The notes beneath the pieces are model-generated. The model made no database searches and was not told the origin of the DNA. It saw only the letters and a program-made list of their open reading frames with translations. 64,000 nt of DNA from Pseudomonas sp. 14P_8.1_Bac3 (lineage in GTDB: Bacteria > Pseudomonadota > Gammaproteobacteria > Pseudomonadales > Pseudomonadaceae), in NCBI RefSeq assembly GCF_025466085.1, contig NZ_JANLOD010000032.1, positions 62,001-126,000 on the forward strand, written 5' to 3'. Shown piece after piece: positions 56,555 to 64,000 of the stretch. The translations under genes and the position numbers were made by a program. Within the stretch, counting starts at the first letter, position 1. The number at the start of each line of letters is the position of its first letter.

Positions 56555-58972
56555 ATGCCTGCAGTTTGTTATCCGCGTCCGCCTTCTTCCCGCCTGCGTC
56601 CGTTGTTGCACCTGAGCCTGATGCTGGGACTGAGTGCCAATCCATTGTTAATCAATGCCAGTTGGGCCGAAGACAGTGCCCGGCGCAGTTATCAGGTGCC
56701 TGCGGGTAGCTTGAGCGACGCGCTGACGCGTTTCGCCGGTCTGGCGGGCGTCAATCTCTCGGTGGATCCGGCGCTGGTGAGCGGTCGCAGCAGCGCCGGT
56801 CTTTCCGGCGAGTTCGCGGTTGAGGAGGGCTTTGCCCGGCTCTTGCAGGGTTCCGGTCTGCAACTGCAACCTGTGGGCGAACAGGCTTACATCCTGACCC
56901 CGGCGCCGGAAGGCAGCAGCCTGCAACTGGCCCCGACCTCGATTCTCGGCGCCACGGGTGGCGCTGACGGCGAGGTGTATGCCGGCGGCCAGGTCGCGCG
57001 TCGCGGATCGCAAGGTTTGCTGGGTTCGAAGGATTTCATGGAAACGCCGTTCAGCATGACGACCTACACCAGCGAGGCGGTCAAGAACCTGCAGGCGCGT
57101 ACCTTGGGCGAGCTGATCGCCAGCGACCCTTCGGTTCGCGCCACCAACCCCGCGGGTGGGCGTTATGAGCAGTTCACCATTCGCGGGTTCAGCCTGTTCA
57201 ACAGCGATGTCGCCTACAACGGACTCTACGGCGTCCTGCCGACCTACACGATCGATATGGAAATGGCTGATCGCGTCGACATCATTAAAGGCCCCACCCA
57301 GCTTATCAACGGCATCTCGCCGCGGGGCAGCGTGGGTGGTGGCATTAACGTTGTGCCCAAGCGCGCGACCGACAAGCCCATCACCTCGTTCACCGGTAAC
57401 TACGCGTCCGACAGCCAGGTCGGCGGTGCCGTGGATGTCGGTCGGCGCTTCGGTGAAGACAACAAGTTCGGCCTGCGTTTCAACGGCGTGAAGCAGTCCG
57501 GCGACACCGAATGGGATCATCAGAATGTCGACCGCGAGATGGCCGTGCTGGGTCTGGATTTTCGCGGTGAACGCCTGCGGCTCTCGACAGACATCGGGCA
57601 CACCGAGCGTGATACCGATGCGCCGCAGGAGCGCGTGCAGGTCGGGCCCAACGCCCAGGTTCCGCGTGCCGGCGACGTGCGCCACAACTATGCGCAACCC
57701 TGGAGCAAGGCGAGCACCAACGACACGTTCGGCACGGTAAACGGCGAATTCGATGTCAGCGATTCGGTCATGCTGTACGGCGGAGTGGGGGCACGCAAAA
57801 GCAATCACGATTTCCTCCGGCACGCCGTTGCGGTCACCAATGACAGGGGCGATTTCAGCGTTCAACCGCGCGACTTTACCCGTGACGAAAATGTCCGCAC
57901 GGCCACAGCCGGGGTGCGTAACTGGTTCCACACCGGGCCGGTGAGCCATGAAGTCAATCTGGCAGCCAGCTATTTCTACATGGACTTCGAAAACGGCGGC
58001 GCGCGCTATGCGTCGGCCAACAGCAATCTCTATAACCCTGTGGAAACCCGCACGCCGGTAACACCGACCCGGCTCGATTCCAAGGTTTACACGGAGCAAC
58101 GCTTCAGCGGCGTGGCGTTGTCCGACACCCTGGGTTTCTTCGATGATCGCCTGCTGCTGACCCTTGGGGCTCGCTGGCAGCGGGTGAAAGTCGACGACTG
58201 GACCGACAACGTCAAAGGCGACACCGGCTACGACGAGGAGAGGGTTTCGCCCTCGGGCGGCATCCTGTTCAAGGCGACCGACAAGCTGTCGCTGTACGCC
58301 AACTACATGGAAGGTTTGAGCCAGGGCAAGATCGCGCCATCGACGTCGGTGAACGAAGACGAGATCTTCCCGCCGTTCATCAGCCGACAGGTCGAGGTCG
58401 GCGCCAAGTATGACGCTGGTGCGTTTGCGGTGACGGCCGCAGTATTCCGGATCAAGCAGCCAGCCTACGAGACCAACGCCACGACGCGGGTCTTCGGCCC
58501 GAACGGCAAGCGCCAGAACGACGGGGTGGAGCTGAGTGTGTTCGGCGAACCGCTCAAAGGGTTCCGCCTGCTTGGCGGCGTCATGTACATCGACAGCGAG
58601 TTGACCCACACCACCAATGGCACCTTCGACGGCAACCGCGCGCCGGCCACGCCGAAGTACAACGTCAACCTCGGCGCCGAGTGGGACGTGCCGACCGTTC
58701 AGGGTTTGACCCTGACCAGCCGCGGCATCTATTCCAGCTCGCAGTATCTGGACCAGTCCAACCAGAAGGACATCGATTCCTGGGAGCGTCTGGACGTAGG
58801 TGCTCGCTACGCGTTCAAGGTCGAGGACAAGAACATCACCCTGCGCGCCAACATCGAAAACGTTGCGGACAAACGCTACTGGAGTTCGGCCGGGGCTTCG
58901 GATGACAGCGAGCCTGGATTGACGCTGTCGACGCCGCGCACCTATCTGCTTTCAGCGACCGTGGACTTTTGA
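56555..58972 (+). CDS. TonB-dependent siderophore receptor with N-terminal signalling domain
   Basis: 805 residues. Signal peptide (about 1-40), STN signalling domain (about 48-110: VPAGSLSDALTRFAGLAGVNLSVD), plug (about 150-275: DFMETPFSMTTYTSEAVKN, TIRGFSLFNSDVAYNG) and a 22-strand barrel ending in aromatic F (SATVDF). With the adjoining sigma and anti-sigma genes it is a cell-surface signalling system for a ferric siderophore. The particular siderophore is not readable; the plug resembles receptors for ferrichrome- or hydroxamate-type ligands only loosely. Confidence 0.93.
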   Translation: MPAVCYPRPPSSRLRPLLHLSLMLGLSANPLLINASWAEDSARRSYQVPAGSLSDALTRFAGLAGVNLSVDPALVSGRSSAGLSGEFAVEEGFARLLQGSGLQLQPVGEQAYILTPAPEGSSLQLAPTSILGATGGADGEVYAGGQVARRGSQGLLGSKDFMETPFSMTTYTSEAVKNLQARTLGELIASDPSVRATNPAGGRYEQFTIRGFSLFNSDVAYNGLYGVLPTYTIDMEMADRVDIIKGPTQLINGISPRGSVGGGINVVPKRATDKPITSFTGNYASDSQVGGAVDVGRRFGEDNKFGLRFNGVKQSGDTEWDHQNVDREMAVLGLDFRGERLRLSTDIGHTERDTDAPQERVQVGPNAQVPRAGDVRHNYAQPWSKASTNDTFGTVNGEFDVSDSVMLYGGVGARKSNHDFLRHAVAVTNDRGDFSVQPRDFTRDENVRTATAGVRNWFHTGPVSHEVNLAASYFYMDFENGGARYASANSNLYNPVETRTPVTPTRLDSKVYTEQRFSGVALSDTLGFFDDRLLLTLGARWQRVKVDDWTDNVKGDTGYDEERVSPSGGILFKATDKLSLYANYMEGLSQGKIAPSTSVNEDEIFPPFISRQVEVGAKYDAGAFAVTAAVFRIKQPAYETNATTRVFGPNGKRQNDGVELSVFGEPLKGFRLLGGVMYIDSELTHTTNGTFDGNRAPATPKYNVNLGAEWDVPTVQGLTLTSRGIYSSSQYLDQSNQKDIDSWERLDVGARYAFKVEDKNITLRANIENVADKRYWSSAGASDDSEPGLTLSTPRTYLLSATVDF

Positions 58973-59445
58973 CCGTATCTTGTTGACTGATCTGGCGCCT
59001 TCGCGGGCAAGCCCGCTCCTACTGAGTTCTGTGCGACTGCATGAATTGAGTGTGCAATAACAAGCCTGTGGGAGCAGGCTTGCCCGCGAAGAGGGCATCG
59101 GCCACGCCGCATGCCTTCAGCCATACCAACACCCTGGACCGCTGCCGGTAGCTGGATGTGCAACCTGCGCCGCTCGGATTGCTCTGGCGGATGGGCGAAC
59201 ACCTTGGTTGCGAACTGGGAATTTCACTGACCGACTGCGGCGCAACGCTGCGGTTATTTGATTCTTTAGTCAGATTTTTGTAACGAGTTGTTTTCTCTCC
59301 GCGTATAAATCTATAAAGTTAACCTTTCGGTCAGCTTTGCACTGTCATTACAGCCCTTTGTATCGTCAAAAAGGGCTTCTGCAAGACTCGAGATCCCCAG
59401 AACATAACCAGAAGGGCGGGCCCATAACCGCCCAGAGGATGATCC
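58973..59445. promoter_or_regulatory. Gap between the receptor and the hydroxylase: REP pair and likely promoter
   Basis: 473 bases. A REP pair fills 58995-59097. Then comes a stretch (about 59100-59270) that reads like decayed coding sequence (WRMGEHLGCELGISLTDCG in one frame), unidentified. At about 59268-59311 lie TTTTTGTAACGAG and TATAAATC, a possible promoter, and GTCAG occurs twice (near 59269 and 59330). I see no clear operator palindrome. Confidence 0.4.
58995..59097. repeat. REP-like inverted pair (GCCCGC type)
   Basis: GCGCCTTCGCGGGCAAGCCCGCTCCTAC faces TGTGGGAGCAGGCTTGCCCGCGAAGAGGGC. Another variant of the family in this genome, with GGGCAAGCCC in place of the GAGCAGGCTC core. Confidence 0.85.
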
Positions 59446-62277
59446 ATGTCCAACCGTGATATATCCCGGCGCTCGTTCCTTCAGGGCGGGCTGGTGGCGG
59501 GTGTGAGCGTGACGCTTACGCCGCTCAGCAGTCAGGCGCTGGCGGCCCTGATGGAAAACAGCGTGACCGTGCCGTCCGAGCAGTGGCTCGGCAACAACGG
59601 CAAGGCGCGCTCGCGCAACGATGCGTTGTCCAAAGTCTGCGGCAGCAAGGTTTTTGCCCGTGACATTCGCGCCAAGGACATGCCGGGCTGGCCCCAGCAG
59701 CAGGGCCACGCCATGCTGCTGAAAATCACCAAGGCCGATCGCATTTACGCCGGCTACGACCTGTCTTGGCTCGGCGCCGATTTGCAGCCCGATCGCATCG
59801 TCACCGCGGCTGACCTCGTCAACGACGGCATCGTCTTCCCGGAAGAGCACGCGCCTGATCCGCTGCTGCCGGAAGGCAAGGTGCCGATGTTCATCGGTCA
59901 CCCGGTGGCGATCCTGATCTGGAACGATTTCGAGCGTTTTCGCCAGGCCAAGGCCAAACTGAAATTCAATGACAAAGCGATCCGCTACGGCGATCAGGTG
60001 CCGTTCTACGAGGGCGACCCGTACGGCAGTTTCCGCTACGTGCGCGTCGGCGGCGCGACCTCGGCGGACGAAGACGAATTCGCCAGCCTCAAGGATTCGA
60101 TCCTGTTTCCGATGCTGCGCAACCGCCGTCCGGTCTGGAACTCCCAGCCGAACCTGCACGGCAACCTGACCGAGCGCGGGCTATTTTACGCCGAGCGCAT
60201 GAAGCAACAGATTGACACCCCACCGGACAACTGGCTGGTGTTCGACGAGCGCTACAAGACCCCGTCGATCGAACCTGCAGCGATGGAGCCGGACAACGGC
60301 AACGGCTGGTACGACCCGGCGACCAAGACCCTGCATTTTGTCGTCGCCACCCAGTGCCCGCTGGAAGCCGCCACCGAGACCGCGAAGATGATCGCGCCGT
60401 CGCGTTTCGGCCTGGCCAATCTGAACATGCACCCGGGCTACACCGTCGGTTACGGCTCCAAAGACCACAATATTTTCGTTTACTACGCCGCATTGGCCGC
60501 GCTGTACGGCGCCGGTGTGCCGGTGCGTCTGGCCAACGACCGCTACGAGCAGTTCCAGAGTGGCATCAAGCGCCACCCGTTCGACATCCGCTACCAACTG
60601 GCGGTGGACAAGACCGACCACAGCTTCAAGATTTTCCGCGCGGAGATGAACGTCGACGGCGGCGGGCGGATCAACTACAGCCCGTCGGTGGCAGCGGTTG
60701 GCGCTACGGCAGCGCAGTCGATCTACTACATGCCGCAGAACGATTTGCAGGTCACGGCCTACCATTCCCGCGCCGTTGAAGCCGGGTCAATGCGCGGCTA
60801 CGGCACCCTGCAAAGCATGGCGTCCACCGAGATGATGGTCGATGAAATTGCCGGTCGCCTCGGCATCGATGCCATCGACCTGCGCAAGAAAAACGCCATG
60901 GTCTCGGGCATGAAAAACACCCAGGGCGCGGTGCCTGCCGGTGCCTTGCGCCTGCATGAGATTCTCGACAAGGCCGCCGTTCACGAGGTCTGGAAAAACC
61001 GCGACGCGCTCAAGCAGCAACGCGAAGCCGCCGACCCGGACAACTGGTACGGCGTCGGTTTTGCGATTTGCCAGAAAGACTTCGGCACCGGTTCCGAAGC
61101 GCCAATGGCCAGCATCGAATTCACTGCAGAAGGCCGCATCCACCTGCGCCATATCGGCATCGAAATCGGCACCGGCATGTCCACTTCGCAAGCGATGGTG
61201 GTGGCCGATTTCCTCGGCAGCCCGGCGCACGAAGTGAAGACCGGCGAAACCGAATGGAAAGAGTTGCAGCTCATTACCGGCGGCAACCCGTACATCATGA
61301 GCCAGGCCGAGCAGGACAATTTCCTGCGCAACCCGCGTTGGGTCGGCAAGTTGGCGTCGGCTTCGTCGGCGACCAACTCCGCGTACTACTTCAGCCACGC
61401 CACCCGTGAAGCGGCGCGGGTGCTGTTCAACCACGGCTTGTGGCCGGCGGCGTTGCAGATCTGGGGCCAGGGCCCCTACGGCGGTCAGGCCAACCCGTAC
61501 GTGGTGCGCCGCGAAGACGCGCACTGGGTTGACGGCAAACTGACCGCCAACGGCATGCAGCCGCTGAGCTTCGAGCAGTTGGCCAGACATGCCCACGAAA
61601 AAGGCTTGGTGACCGGTGCCACCGTGCACGGTTTCAATCGCTGGAGCTGGGCCGAGTCCGAGTTCAGCATCGACGGCGTGCGTGAACGCCTGCCGCTCGA
61701 CGGCCTGGCGGTCAAGTATGGCGATGGCGCGCCAAACGTGAAAAAGGCGCAGATGAGCAGCGCCGGTTTCCATTTGCTCGATCGCCAGAACGCGCATTAC
61801 CCGGACGTTCAGTTGAACAACGCAGCCGTGACTTACTACAGTCCGGTGGCGACGCTGGTGGAACTGAAAGTGAACAAGGGCTCGGCCGAAGTCCAGGTGC
61901 TCAACCATCACTCGTGGGTCGAGTGCGGTCGGGTGCTGGTGGAAGAACTGGTCAGAGGTCAGCTCGAAGGCGGGATCGCCATGGGCATCGGCCATGCGCT
62001 ACTGGAAGAGATGCCGCTGTATGAAGGCGGGCCGGGGGAGGGCGACTGGAACTTCAACCGTTACCGCTTGCCGATGGCACGCCACGTGGCGGTCTGGAAG
62101 CAGACAGCAGACATCCTCCCGCCGCTGTCGCCGAGCGACCCGTCGAAGGGCATTGCCGAAGTGGTGATGATCCCAGTGGTCGGTGCCATCGGTAACGCCG
62201 TGGCCCACGCCATCGGCAAGCGGGTCCGCGACCTGCCTATCACTTCCGCACGCATCAAGGAGGCCCTCAATGGCTAA
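59446..62277 (+). CDS. Molybdopterin-binding large subunit of a xanthine-dehydrogenase-family hydroxylase
   Basis: 943 residues with a Tat signal (SRRSFLQGG...SQALA), so the folded cofactor enzyme is exported. The fold is that of the xanthine dehydrogenase/aldehyde oxidase/isoquinoline 1-oxidoreductase family: LGNNGKARSRNDALSKVCG at the start, EAGSMRGYGTLQ for the cofactor, EIGTGMSTSQAMV, and KGIAEVVMIP where xanthine dehydrogenases have GVGEPPL. The presumed active Glu is kept (GIAE). It hydroxylates aldehydes or N-heterocycles; the substrate is unknown. It overlaps the 2Fe-2S gene by eight bases. Confidence 0.88.
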   Translation: MSNRDISRRSFLQGGLVAGVSVTLTPLSSQALAALMENSVTVPSEQWLGNNGKARSRNDALSKVCGSKVFARDIRAKDMPGWPQQQGHAMLLKITKADRIYAGYDLSWLGADLQPDRIVTAADLVNDGIVFPEEHAPDPLLPEGKVPMFIGHPVAILIWNDFERFRQAKAKLKFNDKAIRYGDQVPFYEGDPYGSFRYVRVGGATSADEDEFASLKDSILFPMLRNRRPVWNSQPNLHGNLTERGLFYAERMKQQIDTPPDNWLVFDERYKTPSIEPAAMEPDNGNGWYDPATKTLHFVVATQCPLEAATETAKMIAPSRFGLANLNMHPGYTVGYGSKDHNIFVYYAALAALYGAGVPVRLANDRYEQFQSGIKRHPFDIRYQLAVDKTDHSFKIFRAEMNVDGGGRINYSPSVAAVGATAAQSIYYMPQNDLQVTAYHSRAVEAGSMRGYGTLQSMASTEMMVDEIAGRLGIDAIDLRKKNAMVSGMKNTQGAVPAGALRLHEILDKAAVHEVWKNRDALKQQREAADPDNWYGVGFAICQKDFGTGSEAPMASIEFTAEGRIHLRHIGIEIGTGMSTSQAMVVADFLGSPAHEVKTGETEWKELQLITGGNPYIMSQAEQDNFLRNPRWVGKLASASSATNSAYYFSHATREAARVLFNHGLWPAALQIWGQGPYGGQANPYVVRREDAHWVDGKLTANGMQPLSFEQLARHAHEKGLVTGATVHGFNRWSWAESEFSIDGVRERLPLDGLAVKYGDGAPNVKKAQMSSAGFHLLDRQNAHYPDVQLNNAAVTYYSPVATLVELKVNKGSAEVQVLNHHSWVECGRVLVEELVRGQLEGGIAMGIGHALLEEMPLYEGGPGEGDWNFNRYRLPMARHVAVWKQTADILPPLSPSDPSKGIAEVVMIPVVGAIGNAVAHAIGKRVRDLPITSARIKEALNG

Positions 62278-62809
62278 CCGTCCGCTTCAACTGACCCTCA
62301 ACGGTCAATCCGTCGGCCCGGTGGACATCCCTGATGACCTGCCGATGATCGACTACCTGCACGAATACAAAAACCTCACCGGCTCGCGCCTCGGTTGCGG
62401 CCAGGGCATCTGCCATGCTTGCGTGGTGATCGTCGACAACCCGGACGGCACCAGCGAAGAAGTACGCACTTGCATCACTGGCGCGCATTACTTCGAAGGC
62501 AAGAAAGTGCGGACCATCGAAGGCCATGCGAAACGTGATGAAGAAGGAAAAGTCACCGAGCTGAACCCGATCCAGCAGCGTTTCGTCGATGAATTCGCCT
62601 TCCAGTGCAGCTACTGCGCCCCGGGTTTCGTCAACGCCGCGACCGTGCTGGTGGAGAAGCTGCAGCGTCAGCCGATCGTCAAAAGCCAGTTGGAACGCGT
62701 CATCGAGGACAGCCTCGGTCACCACGTCTGCCGCTGCACCGGCTATGTGCGTTATTACAGCGCGACGCGCAACGTGCTGACCGATCTCGGCCTGGTCAAG
62801 GAGGGTTGA
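62270..62809 (+). CDS. 2Fe-2S subunit of the molybdenum hydroxylase
   Basis: 179 residues. First cluster: RLGCGQGICHACVVIVDN plus C in EEVRTCITG; second cluster: CSYCAPGF and CRCTGYVRYYSA. It passes electrons from molybdopterin to the cytochrome. It has no signal peptide, so it should ride on the Tat signal of the large subunit. ATG at 62270 lies inside the previous gene with AAGGAGG upstream. Confidence 0.92.
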   Translation: MANRPLQLTLNGQSVGPVDIPDDLPMIDYLHEYKNLTGSRLGCGQGICHACVVIVDNPDGTSEEVRTCITGAHYFEGKKVRTIEGHAKRDEEGKVTELNPIQQRFVDEFAFQCSYCAPGFVNAATVLVEKLQRQPIVKSQLERVIEDSLGHHVCRCTGYVRYYSATRNVLTDLGLVKEG

Positions 62810-62811
62810 GC

Positions 62812-64000
62812 ATGAAGTATCTACTGTCCCGCCTGGTGTTGGCGGCTGGCCTGGCTGCGCCGGTGCTGCTGGCGCAGGCCGATGATCAGGTGAAGCGCGG
62901 CGAATACCTCGCCCGCGCCGCCGATTGCATGGCGTGCCACACCGCGCCGGGTGGCGCGCCCTATGCGGGCGGCCTGCCGATTGTCTCGCCGTTCGGCACG
63001 ATCTACGGCACCAACATCACCCCGAGCAAGGAGCACGGCATTGGCCTGTACAGCGATGACGAATTCTTCGCCGCGCTCACCGAGGGCAAGCGCCGCGATG
63101 GTGCGAACCTCTATCCGGCGATGCCTTACACCTCGTATCACCTGATGCCCCGTGCGGATTCGGATGCGATTCACGCGTACCTGAAAACCATCGAGCCGAT
63201 CGAACGTGCGGCGCCGGTCACCAACCTGAGTTTCCCGTTCAACGTGCGTCTGGGTTTGGTGGGCTGGAACATGCTGTATGGCAAGGACGTGAAGCTTTCG
63301 TCCAGCGAAGGTCAAAGCGAAGCCTTCAAGCGTGGCCAGTACATGGTCGACGTGTTGGGTCACTGCGGCGAATGCCACACGCCGCGCGGTCTGCCCGGCG
63401 CGATGCAGCAGGACAAACGCCTGACCGGCGGGCTGCTCAACGGCTACCTGGCGCCGAGCCTGCTGGCCAATGACCTGGCCGCGCGTGGTTGGAACCATCA
63501 GGACCTGAGCACGTTCCTCAAGCACGGCATGAGCGCCCAGGGCACCATGTTCAACGAGATGTTCCCGGTGTTCCACAACAGCACCCAGGGTCTCAATGAC
63601 CCGGACCTGGCGGCGATGGCGACCTTCCTGCTCGGCGATCAACCGCCGGCGGCGAAGACACTGACGGACGTTCCAGTGGAGCAGCTCAGCGCCAGCGCGC
63701 AACGCGGCCGTCAGGATTACCTGAACGTCTGCGCCGGTTGTCACGCGGTCGGCGGTGAAGGCAAGCCGCACATCGCCGTGGCCATGCGCGGCAACACCAC
63801 GCTGCGCCTGGAAGATCCGCGCAACCTGGTGCGGGTGATCGACGACGGTATCGGCGAGCAGAAGTTTGCCGGCTTTGAACACATGCAACCGATGCCGGGC
63901 TTCGCCGAGAAACTTAGCCACGAGCAACTGACCGACTTGCTGAACTATCTGCGTCAGGGCTGGGGCGGACAGTCGGGTGATCTGGCGGTCAGCGATGTGC
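62812..64000 (+). CDS. Triheme cytochrome c, electron acceptor of the hydroxylase (3' end beyond the window)
   Basis: Open from ATG at 62812 to the window edge (396 codons). Sec signal peptide (about 1-23, ending LLAQA), then three CxxCH heme sites: CMACH, CGECH and CAGCH, spaced as in the alcohol-dehydrogenase cytochrome c subunit family. Two bases after the 2Fe-2S gene, GAGGG before the ATG. It would carry electrons from the periplasmic hydroxylase to ubiquinone or a terminal oxidase. Confidence 0.9.
   Translation, partial: MKYLLSRLVLAAGLAAPVLLAQADDQVKRGEYLARAADCMACHTAPGGAPYAGGLPIVSPFGTIYGTNITPSKEHGIGLYSDDEFFAALTEGKRRDGANLYPAMPYTSYHLMPRADSDAIHAYLKTIEPIERAAPVTNLSFPFNVRLGLVGWNMLYGKDVKLSSSEGQSEAFKRGQYMVDVLGHCGECHTPRGLPGAMQQDKRLTGGLLNGYLAPSLLANDLAARGWNHQDLSTFLKHGMSAQGTMFNEMFPVFHNSTQGLNDPDLAAMATFLLGDQPPAAKTLTDVPVEQLSASAQRGRQDYLNVCAGCHAVGGEGKPHIAVAMRGNTTLRLEDPRNLVRVIDDGIGEQKFAGFEHMQPMPGFAEKLSHEQLTDLLNYLRQGWGGQSGDLAVSDV

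Noticed and set aside
56648..58609. Very long open frame antisense to the TonB receptor
   Set aside because: Product of GC-rich third positions in the receptor gene; no recognisable domain or start signal.
60787..61995. Long open frame antisense to the hydroxylase large subunit
   Set aside because: Same explanation; the plus-strand gene carries complete motifs over this region.

Overview
The window comes from a Pseudomonas, most likely a P. fluorescens-group species. Three things suggest this: high-GC protein-level matches to Pseudomonas families throughout, recurrent inverted pairs of the REP type (core GCGAGCAGGCTCGCTCC), and gene order that, from memory, follows the P. aeruginosa PAO1 PA3106-PA3139 block (metZ-purF-cvpA-SPOR-folC-accD-trpF-truA-fimV-usg-asd-leuB-leuD-leuC, then ibpA, gltX, emrAB, uvrB, aminotransferase). 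It is ordinary chromosome: there is no phage, integrase, insertion sequence or CRISPR array.

Layout. 1-5.1 kb: the end of mlaA, a PilZ protein, the rssB-rssC phosphatase/STAS switch behind an unusual structured leader, tal, dusA and a small lipoprotein. 5.2-8.0 kb: a PheC-like periplasmic protein, then an RsbQ-like hydrolase overlapping a PAS histidine kinase. 8.1-12.5 kb: two divergent L,D-transpeptidases, a tiny secreted ORF and a Cache-GGDEF cyclase. 12.5-17.1 kb: a Gly-rich secreted protein, a GNAT acetyltransferase, xthA, nat and an NCS2 nucleobase permease behind a perfect palindrome. 17.2-26.1 kb: tRNA-Asn, two small genes, an aromatic aminotransferase, uvrB, emrAB and gltX. 26.2-30.5 kb: a duplicated tRNA-Ala/tRNA-Glu unit, a TetR-hydrolase-thioesterase set, dusC, and ibpA behind a heat-shock promoter and a ROSE-like RNA thermometer. 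30.6-34.9 kb: a five-PAS GGDEF-EAL protein and a LysR regulator.

35-54.2 kb is the biosynthetic core: leuCD, a methyltransferase, leuB, asd, a catalytically dead Asd paralogue (Usg), fimV, a frameshifted M24 peptidase, truA, trpF, accD-folC-SPOR, cvpA-purF and metZ-SDR. 54.4-59 kb: tRNA-Val and two tRNA-Asp, then a Fur-box-controlled fecI-fecR-TonB receptor surface-signalling set. 59.4-64 kb: a Tat-exported molybdopterin hydroxylase, its 2Fe-2S subunit and a triheme cytochrome c that runs off the end, together forming a periplasmic oxidation chain of unknown substrate.

The items most worth following are the structured, Shine-Dalgarno-free leader of rssB, the RsbQ/PAS-kinase pair, the ibpA thermometer, the Usg active-site loss, the M24 frameshift, the coupled leader peptide at 17.5 kb and the molybdo-hydroxylase chain. 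Functions are read from motifs and remembered family features; no database search was run.
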